Below, one piece after another: positions 40,541 through 49,763 of a stretch of DNA of 64,000 bases. This DNA is from Verrucomicrobiaceae bacterium. GTDB lineage: Bacteria > Verrucomicrobiota > Verrucomicrobiia > Verrucomicrobiales > Verrucomicrobiaceae. The notes under the pieces are model-generated. The model had not been told where the DNA came from. It searched no databases and was given only the letters and a program-made list of their open reading frames with translations. The position numbers and the translations under genes are program-made. The stretch covers positions 94,324 through 158,323 of the forward strand of contig JAIBCL010000016.1 in NCBI GenBank assembly GCA_019694165.1. Reading direction: 5' to 3'. Every line of letters begins with the position of its first letter. Position 1 is the stretch's first letter.

Positions 40541-43039
40541 ATGGCTTTTGCGTTTCCAAAACGAAACGCAGCGTGCATAATGCCCGCCCCGATGCCGTCG
40601 CAAAGCGATATTCCCAGAAGCAAGCCAAGGACTTCCAGTTGGTGGAATCCGAGCCGCGGATCGTGGCGCTCCCCGTGGTCGCTGAACGACGACTCCATCG
40701 AGCCTCCGCCCGCGCCTCCTGCTCCGTCCCCAACTCCGATATCAGGCCGTGCGTCAGTGGGTCGGCGGGACGGATCCATGCTCGAAGAGGTGCTCCGGCA
40801 GCCCGTGATCACTTCGAAGACTCCGCCGGAAGCTTTTCCTGTGACTTCGCTTGTGCCCGCCGTCACCGGCCCGCCGCCGGAGTCCAGGGATGGCGAGCCG
40901 AGCCCGCCCGCAGCCGAAGCCCCCGTGCGCTCCATTCCCGCAGCGCCGCCACCGCGGCCTGAAAACGCACCGATACACGCGGCAGCGGCAGTGTCGCCCT
41001 CAAGGACTGTGACAGACCCGCCAGTTGCCGCGGCTGCCGTGGCGGTCTTGCCGTTGAAGGCCGCGTCCACGGCACCAGCCTCTGAGCGCGCGTCGCATTC
41101 GTCCTTGGCTGCTGCTCCCGTTGCTCTCCAAGCACCGCCGCCCGTTGCAGTCCAGGTGCCGGCGCTTCCAGAACCGCGCGATGTCCCGCAGACTCGCGCG
41201 GAAGTGGAAGTAAATCCGTTGGCACCGATGCCGTCGCTGCCGGACATCCGCAGTGCACCACAACCGGCACAGGGTCCAATGCCGGCTTCCACGTCGCCGT
41301 CCGCCGCAACGGTGATCGCGGATGTGCCGCCTCCAAGACCGACGTCACACCGCCTCACCGCATCGCTTGAGCGGTCGGTCGCGCTCGAGAGTTTGCCGCG
41401 ACGAATGGCCGCGCAGTCAGCACCAGCCGCCAGCGCGCCGGATGCCCGGCAGCGCCAGGAATTTGCAGGCGCACCGCTGCAGCCCGCAGAACCGACCGCG
41501 TATCGATCGCGGAGGCCGCAACCGCCGCGGGCACGTCCACCCGGTGAGGCTGCCCCCCCTTCACCGCGCATCACCGGCGCGATGCCGAACCCCCCGCCGG
41601 CTGAAGTGGTGATCAGGCCGGAATCACCGCCACTTTCACCGGCGGCCAAACCATCGCCCCCCAGCCCGGAGCATGAACCGTCCCAGACCCGACGGCGGGT
41701 GCCCGCTCCGGATGCGATGACCGACGACAGCGAACTGCCTCCGCAGGTCGGCGAATGGCCGCCGCGCCGTCCTCAGACGCAGGAGTCGAACGCCTGGCGT
41801 GGACTGATGCTGCTGTCGATCGGAGTATTCGCCTTTACCGTCGCCGCCTGGATTTACTGGCAGGACGACCGGGTGCCGCCGGAGGAAACACTCCAGTTGG
41901 ATCGAGAAGTCGAGGACTCTCCGCGCCCCGCCGCCATGAACCGCATGCGCACCGTTCTGGCATCCGTGGCGCCCGTGTACAAACCCAACCTCGCCACCGT
42001 GCCGCCGTGGCTCTGGGCCACTCCGGACCTCTCAACCACCAACGACCAGAACGGCATCGCCCGCGAAAACCTGCGTGACCTCTTGAGCGAGGCCGACTGG
42101 CATCCGCGCGGCAAGGCTTGGTTTGAAGAGGACCTCGGCATCCACGGAGCCTGGACGAGTCTCGTCATAGTGAAGCAGGTTGAAGCCGCCTATCTCATGC
42201 GCCGCGGCGAGGAAGAGGCCGCCTTCCGGGCCGCCATCGATATCGTCAGGCTGGCGGCGCGGATACGGCAGATCCCGGCGTGGCCATCGTACTACGAGCG
42301 CTCGCTCCAGATGGTGGAGCGCGGCTGCCAGTCTCTGGCCGACCTGCTCAAGAATTCAAAGCTGGCCTCCGCCCGGCTCCTGGCATTTCAGGATGAATTC
42401 ATCAAGTACGCACCCTCTGACAAGGAACTGAGCACAGCCCTGAGTCACTGGTATCTTTTCGAGAAAAAACTAATGCTTGGGCCCGAGAGCCGCGAGGCGC
42501 CGGACACCCTGCCCGGCGGCGTGGTTTTCGAGCGGCCAGGCCGCCTCTTTTTCAAACCAAACCGCACGCTCGCACTCTTCGTGCGCAGCTTTCAGGACCT
42601 GCGCGACGAAGCAGACAAAGCGCCCTACTCGCGCTCCAGCCAGGCCAGCCAGCGCGTCAGCCGCATCGGTTCCCGCCCCGGCCTTCCGAATTCGCAGGGC
42701 GAGGCGTATTTCGCCAGGCGCTTTGGTCCCTATCTCGAGCTGCCGGAGCGCCAGAGCATCGCACGCGCCCAGCACCTCGTGGTCGCCACCATCTTCGCCA
42801 TCCGCCGCTTCCACGCGGAATACGGGCGGCTCCCGCCGAACTTGGTGAACCTGCGGTCTGATTACATCAAGGACCTCCCCCTCGATCCCTTCTCAGGCGA
42901 GCCCCTGAACTATGACTTCGTCACCCGGGTGGTATCTTCCGTCGGCACGAACTTCGTCAAAGATGCGAACGTCAGACCCGCCGATCCGCCCCTTGCCAAT
43001 CCTCGCGAAATCGCCGCGCAGGCCAGCACTGACCGCTGA
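40541..43039 (+). CDS. proline-rich single-pass membrane protein, unknown function
   Basis: A protein of up to 832 residues. The start is uncertain: in-frame ATGs at 40541, 40580 and 40592 are all plausible and none has an SD. Residues to about 420 are a low-complexity Pro/Ala region with no visible domain. A single membrane helix follows (GLMLLSIGVFAFTVAAWIYW, about 424-443). A globular C-terminal domain (about 465-832) includes ENLRDLLSEADWHPRGKAWFEEDLGIHGAW, a helical middle part and LPLDPFSGEPLNYDFVTR near the end. That last motif recurs in hypothetical proteins of this phylum and of Planctomycetes. The layout suggests a cytoplasmic disordered tail and a periplasmic domain. I do not recognise a function. 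Confidence 0.75.
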   Translation: MAFAFPKRNAACIMPAPMPSQSDIPRSKPRTSSWWNPSRGSWRSPWSLNDDSIEPPPAPPAPSPTPISGRASVGRRDGSMLEEVLRQPVITSKTPPEAFPVTSLVPAVTGPPPESRDGEPSPPAAEAPVRSIPAAPPPRPENAPIHAAAAVSPSRTVTDPPVAAAAVAVLPLKAASTAPASERASHSSLAAAPVALQAPPPVAVQVPALPEPRDVPQTRAEVEVNPLAPMPSLPDIRSAPQPAQGPMPASTSPSAATVIADVPPPRPTSHRLTASLERSVALESLPRRMAAQSAPAASAPDARQRQEFAGAPLQPAEPTAYRSRRPQPPRARPPGEAAPPSPRITGAMPNPPPAEVVIRPESPPLSPAAKPSPPSPEHEPSQTRRRVPAPDAMTDDSELPPQVGEWPPRRPQTQESNAWRGLMLLSIGVFAFTVAAWIYWQDDRVPPEETLQLDREVEDSPRPAAMNRMRTVLASVAPVYKPNLATVPPWLWATPDLSTTNDQNGIARENLRDLLSEADWHPRGKAWFEEDLGIHGAWTSLVIVKQVEAAYLMRRGEEEAAFRAAIDIVRLAARIRQIPAWPSYYERSLQMVERGCQSLADLLKNSKLASARLLAFQDEFIKYAPSDKELSTALSHWYLFEKKLMLGPESREAPDTLPGGVVFERPGRLFFKPNRTLALFVRSFQDLRDEADKAPYSRSSQASQRVSRIGSRPGLPNSQGEAYFARRFGPYLELPERQSIARAQHLVVATIFAIRRFHAEYGRLPPNLVNLRSDYIKDLPLDPFSGEPLNYDFVTRVVSSVGTNFVKDANVRPADPPLANPREIAAQASTDR

Positions 43040-43144
43040 CAAAACCCGATGCAGCGCGGAAAGAGCCGCGGTGCATGCGCTTTCCTCCCGGGTTTCTCTT
43101 TTCACTCTGCTGTACCATTCGCACTTCCAGCACCCCGAACCTGA

Positions 43145-44356
43145 ATGCGCATCCGCCTCCTCATCCTCCGCCTGACGATCTTGCCGTTCATCGCCATCGC
43201 CGCACCTGATCCATCGTCACCGCTGATGCTGTCGGGTGCATGGGTGCCGGAGAACTCGCAGCAGATCGACTTCGATGCCCTGCCGCGAGTGCTGAGCGAG
43301 CATGTCGTCGTGAGCGATGTGCGTGCGAAGGGTTCGTCGCCGCAGACCATCGACAAGAAGTCGGGAGGCGTGAACCAGCACAACTACCTCGTGCATCACG
43401 ACGACCAGTTCTGGATCATGTGGAGCGATGGGCCGGGCGTGGAGGATCGCGTGGGGCAGCGAGTGAAGTTTGCGACAAGCGCGGATGGCATGAGGTGGAG
43501 CGAGCCGAAGTTCATCACACCGATCCCACCGAACTCGGGACCGGACTCGCCACACCACGGCACACGCACGGACAAAGGCATGCGTTGGATCTCGCGTGGC
43601 TTCTGGAAACGTGATGGCGAGTTACTAGCGCTTGCTTCGCTCGATGAAGCTCTCGGATTCTTCGGACCGAGCTTGGCGCTTCACGCGTTCCGCTTCGACA
43701 AAGGCAAAGGCGATTGGAGTGATGCAGGCGTGGTGTTTGCCGACACGATCAACAACTTCCCGCCGATGAAGCTGCGCACCGGCGAGTGGATGATGTCGCG
43801 CCGACCGCATGACTACAAAACGAGCGGTGTGCACTTCATTGTCGGTGGCGCGAAGGCGCTAAATGATTGGAAGTCCTTCCCCGTCTTCGGCACGGCATCG
43901 GAGTTGAAGGCCGAGGAGCCTGACTGGTGGATTCTACCTGACAACAACCTCGCCGCTCTCTTCCGCGACAATCGCGGCAGCGGCTTCCTGTATCGCTCCT
44001 TCTCCACCGATGATGGCCGCACCTGGAGCGCACCCGTGAAGACGAACTTTCCCGATGCGACGTCAAAGCTCAGCGGCACGCGTTTGCGCGATGGTCGCTA
44101 CGTGCTCGTGTCGAACCCACGTCCCAAGAAGCGCGATCCGCTCACGCTCTCGACCAGCGACGACGGACTCGTCTTCACCAAGATGCTCTACCTCGTCGGC
44201 GGTCGTCATGTGGACTACCCGCACGTCATCGAACAAGGCGACAGCCTGTTCATCGCCTTCGCCGGAGGCAAGCAAACCGTCGAGGTGCTGAAGGTGAAGG
44301 TCGGCGATGTGGATGCCGTTTCGATGCCGACGGCACCGTTGACAAGGCGGCCTTGA
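43145..44356 (+). CDS. exported sialidase-like (BNR/six-bladed propeller) protein
   Basis: A 403-residue protein with signal peptide MRIRLLILRLTILPFIAIA. Asp-box-type motifs are visible: ATSADGMRWSEPKF, STDDGRTWSAPV and STSDDGLVFTK. The fold is therefore probably a six-bladed sialidase propeller. Candidate active-site arginines lie near SRGFWKRDG and MMSRRPHD, but the arginine triad cannot be assigned with confidence. Such proteins hydrolyse sialic acid or related exo-glycosides outside the cytoplasm, and many in this phylum are of unknown specificity. It precedes the zinc-ribbon and helicase genes but seems unrelated to them. A second relative is at 52333-54168. Confidence 0.82.
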   Translation: MRIRLLILRLTILPFIAIAAPDPSSPLMLSGAWVPENSQQIDFDALPRVLSEHVVVSDVRAKGSSPQTIDKKSGGVNQHNYLVHHDDQFWIMWSDGPGVEDRVGQRVKFATSADGMRWSEPKFITPIPPNSGPDSPHHGTRTDKGMRWISRGFWKRDGELLALASLDEALGFFGPSLALHAFRFDKGKGDWSDAGVVFADTINNFPPMKLRTGEWMMSRRPHDYKTSGVHFIVGGAKALNDWKSFPVFGTASELKAEEPDWWILPDNNLAALFRDNRGSGFLYRSFSTDDGRTWSAPVKTNFPDATSKLSGTRLRDGRYVLVSNPRPKKRDPLTLSTSDDGLVFTKMLYLVGGRHVDYPHVIEQGDSLFIAFAGGKQTVEVLKVKVGDVDAVSMPTAPLTRRP

Positions 44357-44429
44357 GGGGCGGCGATGATTCGGTTCATGAGTTGGAATCGCGCTTGTCC
44401 GCCTCGCCTCGGCTGGCATGATGAGGCGC

Positions 44430-44996
44430 ATGGGAATGTTCGATACCATTCACGCAAGCAAGCCGCTCATCTGTCCTGGTTGCGGCGCGGAGATTCGGTC
44501 GCTTCAGACCAAGGAATTCGATTCGGTCATGGCGCACATCAAGCTTGGCTCCGTTGTGTCCGGCTCCTCGGTGATGACGGGCATCGTGAAGGATTCTCTG
44601 TGGTGCGAGGCATGTTTCAAAGCGGGCAAGCCATCGGACTCACCCGTGTATTTGGTCATCTGGCATTCGGTGCTCGCGGGTGTGGAGCAGGATCTGGCGA
44701 AGGCCGAGGCGCGTCTTTCCGCCGTGGATCGTCTCGACCTCATCGGCTGGCTCGATGAAGCGCAGCGCGACGCCTTGCGCTGGCAGCAGCGTTACTGGCA
44801 TCTTTATCGCGATGTCAGCCGCTGGCACCAGCACCTGACTCATCCTCCTGAGGCCGATGAGCCGGGTGAGAATGCCGCGCGTCAGCGTGCCTTCCGGCGC
44901 ATCTTCTCGCTGTCCGATGAGATTCTCCAGTCGCCTGATCCGCTCGCGGCCATCCTCGCGGCGAACAAGCATGATGACGAGGATGCCCAGAATTGA
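44430..44996 (+). CDS. zinc-ribbon protein of unknown function
   Basis: A protein of about 188 residues. ATG codons at 44418, 44421, 44430 and 44436 are all in frame. GAGG at 44423-44426 is best spaced for 44436, but MGMFDTI looks the natural N-terminus. Two Cys pairs, CPGC (about residue 14) and WCEAC (about 57), suggest a split zinc ribbon. The rest is helical and charged, with LDLIGWLDEAQRDALRWQQRYWHLYRDVSRWHQHL in the middle and an acidic end. It lies 118 bp ahead of the helicase pair in the same direction, so a joint role is possible but not shown. No family is recognised. Confidence 0.7.
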   Translation: MGMFDTIHASKPLICPGCGAEIRSLQTKEFDSVMAHIKLGSVVSGSSVMTGIVKDSLWCEACFKAGKPSDSPVYLVIWHSVLAGVEQDLAKAEARLSAVDRLDLIGWLDEAQRDALRWQQRYWHLYRDVSRWHQHLTHPPEADEPGENAARQRAFRRIFSLSDEILQSPDPLAAILAANKHDDEDAQN

Positions 44997-45114
44997 TTCG
45001 ATACGGCGCGCGTGGGGCCGGAGTCGGTGCTTTGAATGATCGAGGCTTGTGAGTCGCGTTGCATGACCGTCACTCGTCCTTTTCAAAGATAGCGTCCGGT
45101 GTGTAGATTTCCGG

Positions 45115-46869
45115 ATGCAATCATTCACGCTCAATGCCGAAACGGTGATTCAGGACCTCCGCGCTTTTGTTGCCGCGGAGTTCGAGGCGCAGCGCTTGCA
45201 GTTCGCGGAGCAGCGGGCGAAGCCTCGCGCCGAGCGCGTGGAGGACGGCACTTGCATGGATGGTTTGTGCTTCCGTCACATTGATGAAGCTGGGCGCGCA
45301 GTTTTTGCGCATGACGGAAATGATTCGCGGCTGCGTGAAGGCGATCTGGTGACACTGCGGCAGGACGAGGACGGTGATGGGGTGCTGGCGAACTTGTTCC
45401 GCGAGGAAGCCGGCGAGCTGTGGCTGGCGGCTGAGCAGCCGTTCAGGCCGGGCATGTTTGCCGAGGCGGAGAGCTGGTTCATTGACCAGGCGTTTCTTGA
45501 TCTTGAAAGCCTTTACCTCGCCGCGTTCGACCGGTTGCCGGCCAGCGCCATCGGGCAGGACTGCATCCTGCCGCTGCTGATGGGCGTGGAGGAGGAGCTG
45601 GATGAGGAGGAATTCAATGGCGCGATGGAGGATTTGCAAAAGCAGCCGCAGGGCTGGGAGGATGCGCAGCGTGAGGCCATCGCGGGATGCATGGCTGCGG
45701 ATCGTTGCTATCTCGTGCAGGGACCGCCTGGCACGGGCAAGACGCGCGTGCTGGCGCAGGTGGTGCGGCGTTTGGTCGAACGAGGTGAGCGCGTGTTGAT
45801 CACCGCATTCACGCATCGCGCCATCGACAACGCACTCGCCGCCGCTGCCACGGAGATCGCCGACCGTGATCGCGTGGCGCGCATTTGCCCTCCGATGCAT
45901 CGGCGCGATGAAAACTTCGACCGCTACGAGTTCTTCGCGGCCAGTCCGCTCGCGTCACAAGTCGGCGGCTGGGTGGCGGCGGCTACGCCGTTCGCATTGA
46001 AGAAGCGGCTGTCTGGCGTGGAGTTCGACACCATCGTGTTCGACGAGGCCGGCCAGATGACCACGGCGCTGGCGGTGATGGCGATGCTCGCGGGGCGGAA
46101 GTATTTGTTGTTTGGCGATCAGCAGCAGCTTGGCCCCGTGGTGATGAGCCGGTCGCGACGCGAGGCGGAGCAGATCGGCATCTTCCACGCGCTGAAGGCG
46201 CAGTCGCGACATGGCACCACGCTGGATGTGACGTATCGACTGAATGACACGCTGACGAACTGGCCGTCGGAGAATTTTTATCATGGCGACCTCACGCCAG
46301 CGCCAGCCGCCGCATCGCGCCGGCTCGCCTGTGCCCTGCGGGAGACGGAGCCGGATTGGATGCACACCGCGCTCGATCCGGCACGACCACTGATCTGGAT
46401 CACCTGCGAAAATGAGCGCTGCCGCACGGTGAACGATGCGGAAACGAGCGCCGCCGCCGAGGTCATCCGTGCGCTGCATCGCGGCGGCGTGCGGCCGGAG
46501 GACATCGCCGTCGTCACGCCGTATCGCAAACAAGCGCGCGCCATCCGCCGTCGTCTGGAGACGCTCGTGCCAGGCATGTCGTGGCGCGGCATCGTGATCG
46601 ACACGGTGGAGCGGATGCAGGGCCAGGAGCGCGAGGTCATCATCTGTTCGCTGTGCGCCGCCGATCCTGGCTTCATTCAAATGCAGGCCGAGTTCCTCTT
46701 CGATCCGCGCCGCATGAACGTCTCCGCCACGCGCGCGCGGACGAAGCTCATCATCCTCGCCAGCGCCAGCGTGCTGCACACCGATCTGCACGACACCGAT
46801 CTCATGGAGGATCAGGCGCTGCTGCGCTCGCTGCATCAGTTTGCTCATCGCATCTCCATCGCCACATGA
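45115..46869 (+). CDS. superfamily I helicase, Upf1/Dna2-like (AAA_11/AAA_12)
   Basis: A 584-residue ATPase. The N-terminal 180 residues are acidic and unassigned, with a possible small beta-domain (GLCFRHIDEAGRAVFAHDG...LREGDLVTLRQDEDGDG). Helicase motifs are in order: Q-motif region WEDAQREAI (181-189), Walker A GPPGTGKT (203-210), motif Ia TAFTHRAIDNAL (230-241), Walker B DEAGQ (310-314), motif III GDQQQLGPV (334-342), motif IV VVTPYRKQ (466-473), motif V DTVERMQGQE (496-505) and motif VI NVSATRAR (535-542). All catalytic residues are present, so it should be an active 5'-3' helicase on RNA or DNA. Its stop overlaps the start of the next helicase gene (ATGA), implying translational coupling. 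Confidence 0.93.
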   Translation: MQSFTLNAETVIQDLRAFVAAEFEAQRLQFAEQRAKPRAERVEDGTCMDGLCFRHIDEAGRAVFAHDGNDSRLREGDLVTLRQDEDGDGVLANLFREEAGELWLAAEQPFRPGMFAEAESWFIDQAFLDLESLYLAAFDRLPASAIGQDCILPLLMGVEEELDEEEFNGAMEDLQKQPQGWEDAQREAIAGCMAADRCYLVQGPPGTGKTRVLAQVVRRLVERGERVLITAFTHRAIDNALAAAATEIADRDRVARICPPMHRRDENFDRYEFFAASPLASQVGGWVAAATPFALKKRLSGVEFDTIVFDEAGQMTTALAVMAMLAGRKYLLFGDQQQLGPVVMSRSRREAEQIGIFHALKAQSRHGTTLDVTYRLNDTLTNWPSENFYHGDLTPAPAAASRRLACALRETEPDWMHTALDPARPLIWITCENERCRTVNDAETSAAAEVIRALHRGGVRPEDIAVVTPYRKQARAIRRRLETLVPGMSWRGIVIDTVERMQGQEREVIICSLCAADPGFIQMQAEFLFDPRRMNVSATRARTKLIILASASVLHTDLHDTDLMEDQALLRSLHQFAHRISIAT

Positions 46870-48797
46870 CGCAGCTCATCAAAACACGCGCGCTGCTCGG
46901 CCAGCTCGCTGCGCATGGCATTGAGGCCAGCCGCGCGATGCGTGGTGGCGCGGCGGACGACGGCCCCGATGCGCTGATGGTGGCCGTCGATGGCCGCTGC
47001 TGGCTCGTGCGCATCTGGGATGGTGCGACCACGCAACAGGCGTTGTTTGCGGACAATAGCTCGCCGCCGCTGGATGAGGCGGTGCGCGCATTGATCGAGT
47101 GGCGGCAGAAGAGACTCGCGAAACTCGGCCCATCAGCGCCTGATCTGCTCATCCTCGCGCCCGCGCTGCCGCATGCGGAACTGCCCGCTGGAGTGTGGCG
47201 CCGCTGCGATGAAGTGGTCCACGTCATCACGCAGCGCGATTGCAAAAAGGCAGCCGTGCTCGCGCAGAGCATCCATCGTCTGACTGGCAGCGTGCTGGCG
47301 TTAGATGGCATTGCGCGGTGGCGCGCCGCTGCGGTGCCGGAGGTGCGCATCGACAATCCGTGGAAGCGCAAGACGCTCCAGCGCCCGGCGGATGCGCTCG
47401 CCGCACCGCTGTTGCTGGACTACAAACAGGAGCGCTGCGCCCGGCTCGATCTTGAAACCGATCCTGACGCGGAGAATCTCGCGCGTGATCTGCGCCTGCG
47501 CGTCATCACCGGCGTGGCTGGCTGCGGAAAGACGCTGGTGCTGGTGCATCGCGCCGCCTTGCTCGCCACGCATTTCCCGAATGCGCGGGTGCTCCTCGTG
47601 AGTTTCAATCGTCCGCTCATCAACGACCTGCGCCGTCGCCTCGCGCGGCATCCAGCGGGCGAGCGCGTCCGGTGCCTCACCTTCAATCAATGGCTGGGCC
47701 GTGTGGCACGCTCCGCCGGTGACATGATGAGCGAGGTGGAGATCAAACGCTGGATCGAGCGCGAGCGCGCCGCCATGCCGTCGCTGGTGAAGCTCACTTC
47801 CGAATGGCTGCGCGATGAACTGCGCTGGATGTGCGACCACGCTCTGGCCGATGACAAGTATCTCACCGCCGAGCGCAAAGGCCGCGGCACACGCCTGAGT
47901 ACACGGCAGCGCGGCGAACTGCTGGAGCTGCTGCGCCGCTACCGCGCTCACTTGCGCCAGAGCAACCGCGCCGACTGGTCCGAGTGGCCGCTGAGCGTGC
48001 GTGAGCATCCGCCTGCTTCTTTTGGCGACGAGCCGTTCGATCATCTCCTCATCGACGAGGCGCAATTTTTCGCGCCCGTGTGGCTGGAGCTGCTCCGCGC
48101 CGCCTTGAAGCCCGGCGGTCATTTGTTTCTCTGCGCCGATCCCACGCAGGGCTTTCTCAAACGCCGCCTGTCGTGGAGCGCCGTCGGTCTCGATGTGCGC
48201 AGTCGTTCGCACCGGCTGGAGAAGCCGTATCGCAGCACACGAGCCATCCTCGAATTCGCGCGCGACTTTTATCGCAGCCGCCTGCCCGACGATGACGAAC
48301 CGCTGAACCTGCCCGCGCCCGAGTGGCTGGAGACGCTGGAGCCAGGCACGCCGCCCATCGTGCAGCACGGCGGGGCAGGGCAGGATCAGCTCCGACGCCT
48401 TGAAAACGATCTGAGCGAACTGCTCCATCACGACGTGCCGCGCGCGCACATCCTCATCCTCGTGGCCGGTCGCACGCTGACTGTGAATGCCGTGCTGCAA
48501 CACCTCAACACGCGCCTCGGTCCGCACAGCGCCGCGTCCGTGCGCGATGATCACGCGCCTCCGGAAAGCATCGGCGTGGCGCACCTCATGGCCGCCACCG
48601 GACTGGAGCGGCCCGTGGTCTTCCTGCTCGACGCGGACGATCTCATCGGCGCCGAAACCAACCCGCTGCTCACCGACGAGGAGCGCATCGAGATGCGGCA
48701 GACTCACACGCGGCAGCTCTACGTCGGCATCACGCGCGCGATGGAGCGCGTGGTGATCTATGCCGACAAGCTTGCACCGTCCAGCGAGCAGCGATGA
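46866..48797 (+). CDS. superfamily I helicase, UvrD/Rep-like, with novel N-terminal domain
   Basis: A 643-residue protein starting at the ATGA overlap with the upstream helicase. Longer in-frame starts inside that gene are rejected. Residues 1-200 are an unassigned domain (DALMVAVDGRCWLVRIWDG...APDLLILAPALPHAELPAGVW...VVHVITQRDCKKAAVL) that somewhat resembles a degenerate nuclease-related domain. This is uncertain. The helicase core has Walker A GVAGCGKT (216-223), LLVSFNRPLINDLRRRL (motif Ia), Walker B IDEAQ (396-400), CADPTQGFLKRR (motif III), RLEKPYRSTRAI (motif IV region) and YVGITRAMERVVIY (motif VI, near 618-631). The compact size and lack of large insertions resemble DNA-helicase-like proteins of defence and repair loci rather than housekeeping UvrD. 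Confidence 0.9.
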   Translation: MTQLIKTRALLGQLAAHGIEASRAMRGGAADDGPDALMVAVDGRCWLVRIWDGATTQQALFADNSSPPLDEAVRALIEWRQKRLAKLGPSAPDLLILAPALPHAELPAGVWRRCDEVVHVITQRDCKKAAVLAQSIHRLTGSVLALDGIARWRAAAVPEVRIDNPWKRKTLQRPADALAAPLLLDYKQERCARLDLETDPDAENLARDLRLRVITGVAGCGKTLVLVHRAALLATHFPNARVLLVSFNRPLINDLRRRLARHPAGERVRCLTFNQWLGRVARSAGDMMSEVEIKRWIERERAAMPSLVKLTSEWLRDELRWMCDHALADDKYLTAERKGRGTRLSTRQRGELLELLRRYRAHLRQSNRADWSEWPLSVREHPPASFGDEPFDHLLIDEAQFFAPVWLELLRAALKPGGHLFLCADPTQGFLKRRLSWSAVGLDVRSRSHRLEKPYRSTRAILEFARDFYRSRLPDDDEPLNLPAPEWLETLEPGTPPIVQHGGAGQDQLRRLENDLSELLHHDVPRAHILILVAGRTLTVNAVLQHLNTRLGPHSAASVRDDHAPPESIGVAHLMAATGLERPVVFLLDADDLIGAETNPLLTDEERIEMRQTHTRQLYVGITRAMERVVIYADKLAPSSEQR

Positions 48798-48892
48798 GGC
48801 GGCTCGTGATGACCGCCGCGATTCAATGGGTCGGTTGCCCTTCTCGTCAGTTGTTGCGGTCTGGCTCGTCGCGCTCCAAACATCCGTTGCCC

Positions 48893-49729
48893 ATGAGACT
48901 TCTGCTTGTCGTCTTCTTCATCGCCGGCTCCCTCGTCGCTGCCGGGCCGCCCATCACGCTCTGGCCGAAGGGCGCGCCCGGAGCACTCGGCACCTCGCCA
49001 AGGGACGTCCCAACGCTCACACCATATCTCCCCGCGAAGCCGACTGGCGCAGCGATGCTGCTCATTCCCGGCGGTAGTTACAGCGGCATCTATGAAGGAC
49101 AGGCGGAGCCGTTTGCGCTGTGGCTCAATGAGCAAGGTTTGACGGTGTTTGTGCTGCGCTACCGGCTCGGCAGCGCGGGCTATCGCTATCCGGCGCAGCT
49201 TCAGGATGCAGTCGAGGCGATGTTTCAGATCCGTGGCCATGCCGAGAAGTGGAAGATCGACCCGAAGCGCATCGGCGTGATGGGTTTCTCCGCTGGCGGG
49301 CATCTCGTATCCACGCTGATCAATCGGCCCGAGGATGGCATGATCGATGGTCGCGATTACCAGATCAGCCCACGCCCCGATCTAGCCATCCTCTGCTATC
49401 CGGTCATCAGCATGATCACCAAACCGCACGCCACCTCGCGGACGATGCTCATTGGCGATTCACCGGATGACAAGATCATCCGCCAGACTTCCAGCGAGCT
49501 GCAAGTGAAGCCCGGTCTGCCGCCCGTCTTCCTCTGGCATACGATGGAGGACAAGCTGGTGCCAGTGGAGCACGCGCAGCTCTACGCCGCTGCTTTGCAC
49601 GCGAACGGTGTGCCGCACGAGCTTCATCTCTACCAGCACGGGGATCACGGCACCGGACTCATCGGCGCGGAGCATCCGTGGTTCGCGGATTTGCTGTTCT
49701 GGCTGAAGGGGCAGGGATTTGTGAAGTGA
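48893..49729 (+). CDS. exported alpha/beta-hydrolase (esterase/lipase-like)
   Basis: A 278-residue protein. The ATG at 48893 gives signal peptide MRLLLVVFFIAGSLVAA. In-frame starts further upstream overlap the helicase end region. The family N-terminus is ITLWPKGAPGALG. LLIPGGSYSGI is the oxyanion-hole region, and GVMGFSAGGHLVST holds the nucleophile serine (GxSxGG). A catalytic Asp is likely in HTMEDKLVPVEHA and a His in YQHGDHGTG. The pattern fits BD-FAE-like carbohydrate esterases that remove acetyl or feruloyl groups from polysaccharides. The sulfatase gene begins 34 bp downstream, so the two probably form an operon for glycan deacylation and desulfation outside the cytoplasm. Confidence 0.9.
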   Translation: MRLLLVVFFIAGSLVAAGPPITLWPKGAPGALGTSPRDVPTLTPYLPAKPTGAAMLLIPGGSYSGIYEGQAEPFALWLNEQGLTVFVLRYRLGSAGYRYPAQLQDAVEAMFQIRGHAEKWKIDPKRIGVMGFSAGGHLVSTLINRPEDGMIDGRDYQISPRPDLAILCYPVISMITKPHATSRTMLIGDSPDDKIIRQTSSELQVKPGLPPVFLWHTMEDKLVPVEHAQLYAAALHANGVPHELHLYQHGDHGTGLIGAEHPWFADLLFWLKGQGFVK

Positions 49730-49763
49730 CACAATTGGACTGCCCCAGCGTTTCCAGAGCCTG

